A DNA stretch of 64,000 nt from Desmodus rotundus (lineage: Eukaryota > Chordata > Mammalia > Chiroptera > Phyllostomidae), in assembly GCF_022682495.2 (NCBI RefSeq), contig NC_071390.1:154976583-155040582 (forward strand), written 5' to 3'. Position numbers and translations under genes: made by a program. Positions 22,801-36,025 of this stretch are shown here, in pieces (the stretch's first letter is position 1; each line of letters opens with the position of its first letter). Under the pieces are notes generated by a model. The model searched no databases. It was not told where the DNA came from and saw only the letters and a program-made list of their open reading frames with translations.

Positions 22801-24890
22801 TAAAATCCATGCATTTATAATTTACGTCTGGAAAGCTTCCTTCACTACACTGTCCTGACTTGGTTAATCCTAAAATCCTGTCTCTTGGTTTCTGGGTGTC
22901 TTCCCTGTGCCAGTCAGTACTTCGAATGAGGCCAATCAGCCTCAATTTAAACTTCCATTTAACTCAAATGGCATGAATCCAAGCCTTCATTCACGTCCAT
23001 TGGAAAGTTTTGTTTGTGTTAAATTGCTGTATTCATTTGTTTGTGATTCTACGCACATTTCAGTTCCTACTAAGCTCATTTGAGACAGGAGCAGCTGTCT
23101 CAGGGGCCCTTTCCAGTCCGGTCTCGTTTCACTGCCCCGCACACATGGCCCTAAAGAGCTGCCGGATGGGCTTTGCAGACAGACTGGTTTGGCTCCCCAT
23201 CCTCTTTCCCAATAGTTTGTTTGCCTGCTTGTTTCCCTGTTTGTTTTGCATATTCAGTAGTGTGGTGTAAAAATATCCTAATTACAGACTGCATTCTTTT
23301 CCTAGGGACTGCATTTACTCAACCATCCCAAGTTTCATTACTTAGATTTACTGTCTGTGACTTCAGAAGAACAAATTGCTACAATGAGTGTTAATTAAGT
23401 ATGTAATAATTTGCATTGTTACCATAAACAAGAACAAATATCTGTTAATTCCAATTATAGGATAAAAGCATGTAATCAAGTGCCCCTGAAAATTCTGATG
23501 GAATTACAAGATTATTCTGGGGAAGGATATCTCTATGCATTATTTTTAAAAAATTAAAAAATAAAAATAAAATAAAACCCAGATATGTTGCAAATATGTC
23601 GTTGGCACCTAATCCAGATCATAATTCCCTTATTCCAGGAAACTAAAAAAAAAAAAAAATTAAAGGAAATAGTAGAACAAGCCAGATAAGATTGAAACAT
23701 GAAGAAGTTAACAGCCAGAGCCAATTTTCTAGCAGAAACCAGAACTAAAAAAAAAAATTCAGTGGACATATGGCTTGGAGACATATGGCACATCATTTTC
23801 ACTAGACAATTTAGATAAAGAGAAGAAGGATTGTTTCCATTCTCCAGTCTCAGGACATTGTCCGTCTAATTTCAATGAAATATACACATGTGGGAGTACG
23901 AAATTTGAATTATTTATCTTTTTAACTGTTTGTAGTGAAAATAGTTTTGGGAAAGACAGAGAGGTCTTTCCTCAAACTCTATTCATTTCAAAGGTGGGGA
24001 ATATTTTATCCTGAACTTGGCAACGATAAAGGAGCACCTTGAACTTTCTCCTGGGGACCCAGACTACAAGTGGCTGCTTCTCTGAGGCCCCATGTCAAGG
24101 TCTTCTGATAGGCAAGGGAGATCTAGCGTTACAGGTTACCAATAGTTCTTCCCATCTGGAATTATGCAAGAATAATATATTGGATCAGATGTAAATTGGC
24201 ACTTTCTCCTTTTGATCAGAAATCGCAGAATATATTGAGATTTGAGGCTAGTCTAAAAATAAACTTAATAACATTCTCATCGTGGAAACAACTGCCTCCC
24301 ATTATCCACATGTAATAAGTAAATAAAGCAATCATCTTCACCATGGTAGCATGAATTCTCACCAAACAAAAATAGTTCTGAGCCTATAATCAGGCTCTGC
24401 AAAACTGTTACGTCTCCATGTCCTTTTGTATCCAGAAATTCAACCTGATGGTATCACTGACGAGAAACTGCAACGAGCTTGTTGAGAGTAGCAATTTCAT
24501 CACAGTCAAATGACTAAAGAAATTGAAACAGAGTTTCATTGCCCCTCCTCCCAAAAAACACAGTGAATTCACCCTTGATTTTCTTCCTTTTTTTTTTTTT
24601 CCTCTATCACCTTTGCTGTCTAAAGTTCACCTGGACTTCAAAGCATAAGAATAGTTCCATCTGTGCAGTGAAACTATAACATTTCTGTGAAATGGCTCCC
24701 TTTCTAAACACTTGTGGACACTTTAGTCTTCTTTCAATTATTCATGCTTTTTACAGCCCTCCTACTTTCCTAAATATATATCAAACTGTCTCATCCCACT
24801 TTATATGCACAGTACTCAGAGTCCTACACACAGTAAATAATTATAAATAACATTTTTTGACAATTCTGTTTTGAGGCAATATTATGTGAT
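22801..24890. other. AT-rich unique DNA with homopolymer runs
   Basis: Contains an A run at 23645-23659 and a T run near 24588-24600. The frames at 23010-23394 have no recognisable domain. No gene seen. Confidence 0.45.
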
Positions 24891-24891
24891 A

Positions 24892-25115
24892 GTTAACAGA
24901 AAAGCTCTGAAATCTTACTACCCACTTTTGCAAACTGGCACCACTAGTTACTCACTGTGTGACCTTGGACAGATTACTTTACTGTCATCCACCTAGGTTT
25001 CCTCATCTATAAAATGGATATGATAATCATAGATTCCTCTTAGGGTTGTAAGAATGAAAAGAGTTAATAAGTACATAGTATCAAGCACAAAGTAAACATT
25101 CTATGAATGTTAGAA
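24892..25115 (+). repeat. MIR SINE
   Basis: Good match in sense order: a CACTGTGTGACCTTGGACAG block near 24954, TTTCCTCATCTATAAAATGG near 24998, then GGGTTGTAAGAATGA and a closing ATGAATGTTAGAAATTG. This is one of the clearer MIRs in the window. Confidence 0.8.
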
Positions 25116-27330
25116 ATTGTTTAATAAAGGAAGAGCTTCTTAACGAAGCTCTGATATGCCCCAGGCAGTACAGTGTTTCATACGTGTTATATCACATCCA
25201 GAAAAAAAATACGCTGAGCTGGGTGTTCCTGACATTCCAGAGTTGAAGACGTGTAGGAGCAGAGGACACAAAACAAGGAGTTATATAACAGAACTGGGGT
25301 CTGGCCATATACGTTTGACCACAAAGCACAGACCCTTTTGTCCAGAGATGCTGATGCCTGTGAGTGTATACCGGGTACTCAGAACACGTTACGTACATCA
25401 GGTTGTGTGACCATAACAATTCCTGCAGCGCCAGAGGTATTACTATACTTGTATTACCTCTGACGGAACTGGTGTTTGTAAAAGGCAGCTTCTCTAAGTT
25501 CGGAGGTGAAATAATACATTTCAGAGACCAGATTGTGAACCAAGTCTCCCTACGCCCAAGCCAGTGGTCTTTCTGCTGCATGAGGCACAATGACAGCTCT
25601 CCTCTGTGTACTGGTCCGTGAACACAGCTCTACTGCTCACTCAGTGAGAGTGGGGAGCTTCCACGTCCCTGGACAGTGCGAGCATGTCTGACCGGAACTG
25701 CGCCATGTTCCCAAGGACGACTGGTTCTCTTCCCTGAGAAGACGTGGAGCCCAACCACCCCCACGGCATTTGTTTCACACGTTCATGAGTCCTTTAACTT
25801 CCCCCTGGCAAGCCTACTGTGACTTGCCCCATCATGAGTCACCCTTTTCAAAGCCCATCACAGGCTTCTGGGAATCACAGAGTACCTCAGACGTGTGCAA
25901 GAACGATCACCCATTTCTCTGGACTCGCACACACACACTGTTGGTCTTGTAGCCGGACTACCTGTCAGAAGCCCCATTTAGTTACCACCTGTATCAAGCA
26001 TGCCCTGTGTCCTAGCTGTAGAATTATTAGATGTGCCAATGTGGGGAAGAAATGAGCAAAATTATGTTTTAAAAGTTTATAAGTGATGAGCATGAGTCAC
26101 ATGAAGAAATTCTTCTGTTACTGAGAAATGTGCAAAAGCAAGAAAGAACAAATTTTACATTAGTAACTGAAAATGTATGTTAGGTGATAATTATGGTTGT
26201 TAGGAGTAAAGTACTTTAGAGAAATAATCCTGTAATATTATATTCATACATTTTTTTCTTCCAACAAAAAGGACCCTATGAAAATACTATTTAAGTCATT
26301 AACAATTTCTTTCTTGCTCTTATTATCTTGACTACTAATAACCTCCAATATACAGGAAATTGTTCATATTTTTGCTGCTTTATGTTATATCTCAAAATCT
26401 TTTTACTCATCTGACCAGTGGTTAATATTTGGTACCATTTCTATGGGTGTGTGTGTGTGTGTGTGTGTGTGTATAATGTAAAACTAAAGATACTTTCTTG
26501 GGAAATGCAATAACAATGACTATAATTTTCTCTTATTACTTTAATAATAGTTATAAATGGTGGCATGAAAAACAATGCAAATTGGAAACATGTCATGAAT
26601 GTCAACCAAGGTATTAACGACTAAGTTCCTTCCACTTAAATAACTATCGTTTAACTCCCTTCAGGAACACTTACTAGCCAAGATGACACTTCTATTAGCA
26701 TCTGTTGCATATATTTCTGTAATTTTTGTGTAACCCTGTGCATGGTTTTTTTTAAATTTGTTTCTCTTTCACATGTACTCAAACCAAAATAACATACAGT
26801 GAATAATGAAAATAGAAGGTCTCCAGGTACAGTAATAATTCTTAACATTTTAATGCAGTGATGTCCTTCTTCTGAAAGATCCCCTTGGTACCGCAGGTAT
26901 TGTTTATGCAGAGATCTCGAACACTCTAATATATCTAGTCTGGAAACTCAATTTACCTTCTCATCACTCATGAAAACATGGATACTCGGGAGTTAAAGTA
27001 ATAAAATAGAATAAATGACAAATTCTGCTTACACAAAATATGTAATTCCAGATTGGGCTGAAGCTAAACTAATCTACTCCAGCAGAGTTAGCTAATCAAA
27101 CACCAGATATTTAAACACCTCTCTGCCTGAGGCTTGGCCAGGATTCCAGAATTTGTGGTTCTCTTTAAAGCCGGTATCATTGGACCCACACAACATGCAC
27201 AGAACTGGTGTTATACCTGCGATTAATCTAAACGGAAGGCAAAAGGTTGAACTAGCTCTAGCTTCGTGCTTCTGTTAATCTGGTGTCTGCCAATTGTATG
27301 TACTGTCAAAGAAAACCAGAGCTGGACAGC
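25116..27330. other. Unique DNA, no genes recognised
   Basis: Slightly less AT-rich at 25160-26000. Overlapping frames of 132 (minus) and 85 (plus) codons occur there without recognisable content. AT-rich afterwards, with the GT microsatellite at 26447. Confidence 0.4.
26447..26472. repeat. (GT)13 microsatellite
   Basis: Thirteen uninterrupted GT units followed by ATAATG. Confidence 0.9.
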
Positions 27331-27379
27331 AGTTTGTGGAAAGAGGATATTTCATTTGGAAACTATTCCAATAAGGGGA

Positions 27380-28330
27380 AAGAAGTCTCATTAAAGAACT
27401 GGGCTCAATTCTGAATACAGCAAAGATAAGTGGGGACTTGCAGCCAAGGACCGGGTTGCAGGGTTGGGAGATGGAAGCACTAGCGGGATTCTGATAGACC
27501 TTGCCAGGATTCTTGCTGAGGTGGGTGACCTGGGTGATTGATCAGATACCACGAGAGGAGATGAGGAACATGATCAGATTATCAGGGGTGATCAGATATT
27601 GAAGGTGAAGGATTCCTGCTATACAGACTTAGCAGGATTTTTGCTAAAGTTGATCCATAAAAAGATGAATATGAAAGCCCAAAGGTCAAGGCTAAGAAAA
27701 GGTTCAGACGAACCTGACTAAAGTAGTTCATAGAGAGAGTCTTTGTCCCAACTCTGTTAACTTTACAGGGCCTATTACTCATATTAATTGGGGGCCTTAT
27801 ATTAGTAATAGGACAACTTTGCTGTGTTATTTTCAGTTCTCTTTTGAGACAGTGCTGTCCTAGCATGGAACTTTAGGCGTCATGCTACTTATTAACAGAA
27901 ATATGTTCCAAATGTCTCTACTTCTCCCCCAGAAATAGACCTCAAGAAAAGATGTGAGAGCGGTTCATCGAGCACGTGATTCTGGGAAGCTCTGGCAGGG
28001 CAGTGGAGGAGTGAGGAAAGGGAAGAAAGAGAATAAAGAGCGCCTAATGAGACAGGATACCACCGGGGTACTGGAGCTCAGTCCTCATGGGGGCAAGAAA
28101 GCTAAGGTTTTTACCCAACAACTTCATGTGGTCATTGGTTGAGGACTGTTGCTGTGAAATGGGTAACTTCGGGGCCTCTCAGATCTTCATGGGCACAGAC
28201 GGAATGGGCCTCAGTCATCAGAGAAAACCTTGAGACGAAGACTTGTTGTTGCTTTGAGTAGGAAGCCATCAGCTTACAGAAAAAGACAGAGGCTGCAGTA
28301 TTTTTGAACCATTGCTTTCTTTTCATCTGC
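27380..28330. repeat. Probable old LTR-type repeat, family not named
   Basis: GC content is raised and the text is internally repetitive. Three copies of TGATCAGAT lie at 27539, 27571 and 27589. A GGATTCTTGCTGAGG-type phrase near 27506 recurs in diverged form (GGATTTTTGCTAAAG) near 27635. The style resembles ancient LTR internal or terminal sequence, but I cannot fix the family, borders or strand. The part from 27890 on may be a separate element. Confidence 0.3.
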
Positions 28331-28384
28331 CCTGATACCACTTACTTACACTGGGAACTCCTATTGGGCACTTGCTATGGCTCT

Positions 28385-28690
28385 ACATTTTTATTAAGAC
28401 AGGTTTATTGAGGTATATTTTATATACTTAGAAATTCACTTTGATTTTAATACATACAGTTCTACAAATTTTGGCAGCCCCACGCAATTGTGCAAGCACG
28501 ATGCAATTAAGATAGAGAAGATTTCCACCATTCCACAAAGCATATTTCTTTATACTCAATCTCCTTCTCTCACGCTCAGGATCAGGAAACCATTGATCGA
28601 AGTAATTTCTGTCTCTATATTTTCACCTTCTCCGGAATGTGATATAAAAGGAAGCACCCAGTGTGTAGTCTTCATCAGAACTAGAGATAG
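28385..28690 (-). repeat. L1 (L1M-type) 3' region, antisense
   Basis: A block like GGTTTATTGAGGTATATTTT starts it. It continues through an AATTGTGCAAGCACGATGCA block, AAGATAGAGAAGATTTCCAC, and CTCCGGAATGTGATATAAAAG. This is the antisense order of an old L1 3' region. No coding capacity. Confidence 0.7.
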
Positions 28691-30180
28691 GTGAGGAGAT
28701 AGAAGCTAAACTGCAGCAAACAAAAAAAAAAAAAAGTAGAAAGGATTCAATGTCAGGTGAAATGTTAATTTTTGTGTTTGGTTTTATTGTACAAGTATGG
28801 AAAAACTGAGTAAGCCTACAGAAGGAAAGAAGAGGAGAGAATGCAGGGTAAAAGATCATTGGGAGAACAAGATTGTTACAAAGAAATAAGGTACAACAAA
28901 CTCATAATGTGTGTATCCATGCTGAGACCCTAGGTCTTGCGAATTAACAGGTTTCTATTTGCTACAGAAGTTAATGTGTCTTCCAGCAACTTGACTCGTG
29001 GACAGTCCTACAAATAGAAATATCGCAAGTTTTTGTGGCTGGGTTGCCATGGTGATGGATGTTCTCTCCATCTGCAACTCATACTGCACGTTATGAAAGC
29101 CACTCTGGCTACCTAAAAGATAAAAAGTGCCTTAACTGAGAATAACTATACTGGAAATCATTGTCGCATGCAACCTATGATCACCAAAATAAAAATTTTA
29201 CACTATTTCAGTGAACAAGAATTGTAACTTATGACTGCAATTCATTTGAACTAATTGGGGGGACCTTTATTAAACAGTCTTGAAAGTGACACTGTGTTCC
29301 ACCTTTCTCTGAGATAAATCTTTTCAAAATGAAAACAGAAAAAGTAAATATTTTGAAATGGTATTTCCATCTTTAAATACGTTAAAATGTAGATTTAGCT
29401 TGCAGTGTCTATTCCATCCTAAACCCTATGTCAACAGCATATAAATCTGTCTCATGAAATAGAGGATTTAACATTTATTAGTTTTTCCTTGAAGCATGAA
29501 ATTTATATTTACGTACAAGATTTTTTTAATTGCTAGATTTCTTTTGATAAAAAACAATTTCACCTGGTTCTCCCCTTTTTCACAATACATCATACGCTTG
29601 AATTTTCAAAGCAGGTATTTTAGAAAAAGCCAATTTATTTCATCTCAGTCAATTGGACACAATGTATCATCAGTTTTCCTAGAGTGAGGTTTGTTTTTTT
29701 ATCACCAGGTTAATCTTTAGAGACCTGAAGTGCCAGCCTGAACATGAAGAGCTCATGTCGACAGTATATTCAACTGAAATGTAAGCAGCAAGAGGTTTCA
29801 AAGGCAGGTGTTGAAACTCACCACACCCATAAAGGTACATCTAAAATACAATTTATTGCTGAACACAGTCTCCCACTCACCATTTCTTATTCAACATATA
29901 CTGTTACTCATTTGCAATCTGCGAAGTCATGTCATAATAAAGAAGCCTGCTTATCTATCACTTTCCTACTTGTAGACATGTATGTATGTCCATGTTATCA
30001 ACTCATTTGAATGAAATTATAATATCTTTAGAAATCATCCATCATTAATTAAACTGCCACATATATTTTTAACTACATAGTAGGTAACATGTTTTAGACA
30101 TATGAAATATATTTTTATGGTAAGATTGTTCATTTATAAGACTTTTAAATATACTCAGTGGCTTGAGATTGGGTTCAATT
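28691..30180. other. AT-rich unique DNA
   Basis: An A run lies at 28721-28734. An RFX-like X-box match, GTTGCCATGGTGAT, is at 29043-29056 in a stretch of balanced composition (28950-29110). No gene seen. Confidence 0.45.
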
Positions 30181-30189
30181 TCCTTCACA

Positions 30190-30600
30190 TTCAACACTTT
30201 TGACAATCTGACTCCAACATAACTTTTCAAGCTTATTTTCCATAATCCTCAAGAATTTACAATTAATTCCATTTCAACTGCTCTGCTTGTGAGTCCCTCA
30301 AACACCCTGCAGTTTCTACTGCCTGCTTTTCTCCATACTCTTCTTCCACCTGAGTAATCTGCTTTCCTCCTCTCTGCTTAATTAATTTTCACACGCTTCA
30401 AGATCTAAGTCTGTTTACTGCCTTTGGGGTGTCCCTTTTTTCATCAGTTAAATGATCCTGATTTTTCTGAAACCATTTAAGTATTATACCCATAAATAAT
30501 ACATTGTATTTGTCTATTGCTATTCAAAATAATCTGGGTGTATATGTTCACCAATTTTATGTGCTACGTCTGTGATAGGCTCTGTGTCCTACACAGGACT
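30190..30600 (+). repeat. Probable L2 LINE fragment
   Basis: Pyrimidine-rich text with the typical L2 progression (a CTGACTCCAACATAACTTTTC-like part, then CTGCCTGCTTTTCTCC, then CACACGCTTCAAGATCTAAG). Diverged; borders approximate. Confidence 0.45.
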
Positions 30601-31189
30601 TAGGACTTCGTGGAAAACTTCTCCCATGGAAAGGCTGTCATCTTCCAGAGCAGGAACTTGAGTATTGTTGTACCAGCACTGGAAGGTGTGGTCTGTCTTC
30701 CAGGCTACGTGGCATATGGAGATTAACGCTGGGGAAGAGAAGAAAGTTGGGACACTTCAGAGATAAGCATTTATTATCTTATGTAGCTGAAATGGAAATA
30801 TAGCAAAGTCCTCTTTTCTCTAGGTGTGCCATCAGTGTTAAGATACCATGAACACAGAAAGTAGGTAATGGTTCCAAAAGTGGTTTCAAATTTTCCAATC
30901 AAAAGTCACACATGTAGATGTCTAAATTACAGGAAGAGAGTAGTAGCTGATCCGTCTCTCACATAAAAAGAGTACAGAACATTGTCCAGGGTAAAAAGCA
31001 GAAGAGAATTATTTACTTGATCTTGGTTAAAATTGAGGAGGTTAATAGCAATTTATATATTTTCCAATTAGACAGGTACTGTTCTTATTTTTGTATTGCA
31101 TAATTAGTATATACTCACTCAATCTCGGGTGGCTTCAAATACATTGCACATTTATTAAGAGGTCATTTCTTGTATACCCTCAGAGAGCA
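30601..31189. other. AT-rich unique DNA
   Basis: No gene or named repeat recognised. Confidence 0.4.
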
Positions 31190-31560
31190 GTGATATGAAC
31201 AGAATAAATATGGAGAAATCACTGAGTAGTGAAAGCATTTCCATTAAGAAAATAATTCAAGAAATACAGTGGCTGGGTGAAAAAGACGAAGGGATTAAGA
31301 AAAAAACAAAAACCAAACAAACCAGAAACCTCATAGACAAGGACGGCAGTATGATGAGTACCAGCGGGGAAAGGTGGCGGGAGGAGGTAGAAGACGGTAA
31401 AAGGGGGATAATGGTAATGAAAGGAGACCTGGCTTGGGGAGGTGATCACACATTATAACATACAGATGATGTGTTATAGAATCGCACACCTGAAACCTCT
31501 ATAATTGTATTAACCAACGACACCCTAATAAATTTAATTAAAAATAAATTAAATTAATTT
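31190..31560 (+). repeat. L1 3' end, 5'-truncated
   Basis: The closing part is a clear L1 3' untranslated end in sense orientation: GTGTTATAGAATCGCACACC, TGAAACCTCTATAATTGTAT, TAACCAACGACACCCTAATA, then AAATTTAATT and an AT-rich tail. The 5' part (31195-31458) is open in one frame but has no ORF2 motif. Truncated copies of this kind are normal products of L1 retrotransposition. Confidence 0.7.
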
Positions 31561-31764
31561 TAAAAGAAATAAATATGTTTTGGTTGGGGAAAATACATGG
31601 AAAAAACAGTGTGTGTATGTATGTATTTATGCTACAAACACATTAAGCGCTTATCATATGCTAGGCTTGTTAGTAAGAACCAAGATAATTTCCTTTTCTG
31701 AGGTTGTGTTCCAACTCAGTCTCCCCATTTTTAAAATACAGATGTAATTTACCTATTTGTTTTC

Positions 31765-32310
31765 TCTGGTATGCCTAACAAATTTCCACAAACTTAATGT
31801 TTTAAACAACACCAACTTATAATTCCAAAGTCAGGAGTCCAACATGGGTCTCACCAGGCCAAAACCAAGGTATAAACTGGACTGTGTCTTTTCTGGAGGC
31901 TCTGGGAAGAATCCATTTCTGGCTTTTGCAGGTGTTTGGAAGAATTAGTTCCTTGTGGTGTAGAACTAAGGTCTCCATTTCCTAGCTGGCTGCCTTCTGA
32001 GGGGCCTCGCAACCTTCCAGAAGCAGCCACATTCCTTGGCTCACAACTCTCTTCCTCCATCTGCAAAGTCAACAATGCAAGTTGAGTCTCTCCTGGTCCT
32101 TCTGTTGCCATGTCTCCCTGACTCACTCTTCTACTTCCCTCTTCCACTTCTGAAGCCCACCCAGTAACCCAGGATTACCTATTTATTTGAGATACTTAAT
32201 CTTAATTACACCTACAAAGTCCCTTCTGCCATTCAAGGTAACATATTCACTCGTTAGAGAAACTAGGGGACATTTTTGTGGGTCTATTATTTAGCCCACT
32301 ACCTTCTCCT
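31765..32310 (+). repeat. Ancient mammalian interspersed repeat (same family as 2715)
   Basis: Landmarks in order: CCTAACAAATTTCCACAAAC, CAGGAGTCCAACATGGGTCT, TTCTGGAGGCTCTGGGAAGA, CATTCCTTGGCTCACAACTC, and a closing GGGGACATTTTTGTGGGTCT. This is a common full-length old mammalian repeat whose name I cannot give with certainty. The 98-codon minus frame within it is not a gene. Confidence 0.6.
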
Positions 32311-34736
32311 AAGTTTATTATGAATATGAAGTGTGATTATTCATAGAAAGCACTCAGATTAATGTATAGCAAATACAAAGAACTCAACAAATGTTAGCTA
32401 TTGCCCTTGTTACTATTACTATCATGGAGTTCACAGGACAGCAAGAAAAAATTGTAATGAAATAACAAAAGTGATAGGTATCTACTGAAAGTAAAACTAT
32501 GTATTTTAGGGCTAGGTGTGCTTTAAACTGATCTATTCTACAATAATGCATGTAGGAATATATCTTGCCAAATATCTTAATAGGGTGGTAGGCAAGCTGG
32601 TTTTCTCCCTGCTTTTTATCCCAATCTTAAGGAAGAAATCAGTTACTGAGCTATTTCCTAATAAAAATTTATAACCTAATAATTATTATTAGGTTATTAA
32701 AGTAAGCAAAAAAAAAAGAACATATCAGCAAGCAAAATAAAATCCATCACATGGGCACTAGACATATTCCCAAAATCAGAATCAGGAAACAAATAAGAAA
32801 CAAGAGTCTGGCCTGTGGCTGAGAATCACCATCAGTGTAGATGACATGGCTTCTCCAAAAAATCCAAAAGCTACTCATGAAAAATACAGTGGAAGTTAAA
32901 TAAATAACTTTGCCCTTGGTTTTGTGGAAAATATAGGGTCACTCTTGCAAAGTTGTGATATAAATTTTACTGCATAGATTAGCTTTTGTGAAAGTCAATA
33001 AATTACATTTGAACTATTTTTAGCCCCATTCTACAGAAAAAATAAAAATGAAAGCACTAAGAACTTTTGGTGAAGTCTCCAATATTAACACTAAGTCAAT
33101 GCCACCATAAGAAACGAGTGAAGCAGTAGATATTTCTACTGCTTATCAGCTGCTTAACTTGGACAACCCATCCACTCGGCAAGAAGTCCATTAGCCTCTG
33201 CCCAAACTTGCCCATATTTATCGATTGGCTGAAAAGATGAGATGGCAATTCAGTCAATAGCCTTTGACACAAATTCAGACAAATTTCGTGCTCCTCACAG
33301 TGACAAATTACTCTAGAAAATTAACTGTCGAAAGTGCAGCAATATGATAAAGATTGATTATTTTAGTCTTACAAGTCTGCTTTGAGTTAGAGTAACAGCC
33401 TCATTTGGTCACAGATGGCACTGAAAGGGAAGCACGGAGCTAGTCTTTATCTCAGCTGCAAAGAAGATGAATTTTCACCAGATAACAAGGGTGATGATTC
33501 TGTTTCCCAGAGAAGGAGCTTGCGTTTCGTGAGTGCCTCTTTAAAGTTATCTTTTACCATCTCAGCAAAGAGAAAGATCATATTTTTAATCATCTTGCCA
33601 CCACCTCAAGGCAATTTTAGCCCCTTGCTTCAACATTCTTAAAGCAGAGTTTGAAGAATGTTCTTTCAACTTTTATATCTTTTACTAACACAATATGATT
33701 CTAAATATTTTAAATTACAACTAGTGTTTTCATAAAAATATACAAAAATATATTTATTAGATTTTAGATCTTTTTTCTTCAAAAATGATAAATGATAGCC
33801 TAATACTAAATTCTATGAGGAATTTAAATGTTTTCTTGATGTTCAGGTAGCCATATTGGAAAGGATGTTAATCATTTCCAACAAAAAAGATCAGTAAAAC
33901 TCCCCTTTTAGTGCTTCTACACTCTATTATTTATTTTCTATCACATCAGTACCTCCCACTGCTAAGTGCCTTATAATAAGATGTTATTTTATAGAGGAAA
34001 TATTGGAAACTTATTGCATTACCCCAAGAAGTAACTGGAAACTCACTGAAGCATCACAAATACAGATCTGAAGTTATTCCTCCAAGAAAATGCTCCCTAT
34101 TTTAGTTTACCCCATTAGAGACTACAAACAAATAGGAAAAGAATAAGAAAGGAAAAGAAATGGGTGGGGGGGAAAGAAACGGAACCATGTTATCACAGAG
34201 ATGAGAAATATAAAAATCTTCCATAATGGAGGGCTGGCTGTGAAGAAGATCCAGAGGTAAAAAAGGGCAGAGGGGTATGGGGGACATGGAGAGTGACAGC
34301 TCCAGCGCATATTTGCAAGGACGCTGCAGAACCGGATGTGATGGGGAAGAGCTGTCAAGAGTGAGAGGCAGGACGTGTGCCCTAATTCACTAGAAGCCGA
34401 CTCTTCAAATAAGCAAACAGAACACTAAATAATTAATCAAAGGAGTCCAATCTTCTCAATTACAAGCTTCCAAGGAGAAGAAGAAATACATCAGTGATCA
34501 TCAGAATGCATGGAATCACGCAGTTAAAATATCTGGTTGCCCAACTACCTCTGATCAGGCTTTATTTATTTATTTTTTTTTTTGGCAGAATGTGGTTTTA
34601 ACAGATGCTGTGGATATTACAGTGTGCAGCTATTAGAGAAATTATGTGTGATGACTACTAAGCATACTAGAAAAAATCACCAAAGACTCAGCAATTTCTC
34701 CATCTATTTATTTGATTATCAAATCAAGTGAGACAC
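32311..34736. other. AT-rich unique DNA
   Basis: A weak MIR 3' resemblance occurs at 32355-32420 (AACTCAACAAATGTTAGCTA). A 25-bp palindrome lies at 32672-32696 and a 9-bp stem hairpin at 33121-33144. A TTTA/T-rich run is at 34561-34585. No gene seen. Confidence 0.4.
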
Positions 34737-35117
34737 TGATACCCAGCTGCTGGGAATTTTGGCTGGTGACTGTTGGCAGCTAAATCCTTTGGGAATTGTC
34801 CTTGACTATAGGAAACATTCTTACCTAAAGTTATGGCCCCACCCCCAGGATGGCCTGCAATAATGATTGGCCAATGAGGGAGGATATGAATACTAAGCTA
34901 TCTATGCTGTATTTGCAATAACTCTGAGGAGCCATCCTAGACCCACAGCTCCCTTTTGGGTAAGCTGAGACCGATGCTCTGTGTTATAAGGATCAATTTC
35001 TCATTCTGCCCAACTCTCTCATTCCTTCACAAGTGTTCCTGAGAGCATTCTTAAATAAACTTCTTGCATACAAATTTCCTTCTTGAGACTATTTCCTGAG
35101 GATCCCAACTAAAAACA
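34737..35117 (+). mobile_element. ERV-L (class III) 5' LTR
   Basis: The late part reads as an ERV-L-type LTR in sense orientation: GACCGATGCTCTGTG, AAGGATCAATTTCTCATTCT, AAATAAAC as poly(A) signal near 35052, and an ending close to ...AAAAACA. Just downstream, TTACCACAAGTGG matches the usual primer-site region of this class in diverged form. The start is assigned to TG at 34737, which is approximate. Confidence 0.6.
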
Positions 35118-36025
35118 GTTCTTACCACAAGTGGTTGAGGAAGTCGAGTCTAAAAATGAGAGTTTGGAGCTAGATTATCACCAGCTGGCTAGGCAACAAG
35201 AACAATATCATGGGTGGTAATTGGAGTGATGACAGAAACTGGCATATTACAGCAGTGAAATTTTAAAAATGCAAATTGATTGTCAAGTGGGATGGGAAAT
35301 CAATTAAAGAAAATGCATCAGCAGTTGCACTATCTCAGGCATTTGATAGGTTCTGAAGAGGTAGTTATTATAACTACAATGGAATAAAGATGGCAGTTAC
35401 TCAGGCTATTGATGCATTGGGGAAAGGAAATGAGGTTCACATGTGCTGATGCCAGAGACCAAAAAAGCTAAGAGATCTAGAACTTAATTATAAGCAAAGT
35501 AGAGTCTCACAGAAGCTTGACTTGTTGACTCTGACAACTGTGCTATGCAAAAATCAGATTAGGAAGGAGTTGGACCATAAAACTTTGCTGGAAACACCTG
35601 GCATGAGTCAGGCAAGAACACTGAAACCTGAGCTTTCTCAAACCTCTAGGTCTTCAGAAGTGGCCCATTATCCCCCACTGAAGACTAGAGTTCCCCATTT
35701 TTTTAAAGTGACAACACGCATCTTCTCTTGGAATCTACCTCCACTATTCTGCCTAGTTACTAGACAAAAAATAAATGCCAAATCACAATGTAATCCAAAG
35801 AAATGTTGGCCTGTTAAAAAAGGAAGAGTACTAGACCAAAGAAGCTAGAGGATATTGCCCACACAGACCTGTAAGACCCACAGTGATGTGTGTGGTTTTG
35901 GAGTCACAGGGCTAGAGTAAGGTGGATTAGGTACAAAGTTGGATATGGAGACTGCATTGATATAGGGACACTCTACCCCTTATGAAACAGTGATATAGGA
36001 GGAGAAAGGCCAAGCTTGCTTTATA
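35118..36025 (+). mobile_element. ERV-L internal region, gag-proximal, degraded
   Basis: This continues from the LTR through the primer-site-like segment into eroded internal sequence. The longest frame is 108 codons (35522-35848), with many stops elsewhere. I recognise no intact gag or protease motif; assignment rests on position between the LTR and the integrase remnant downstream. It ends at the TA where the mariner element is inserted. Confidence 0.45.
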
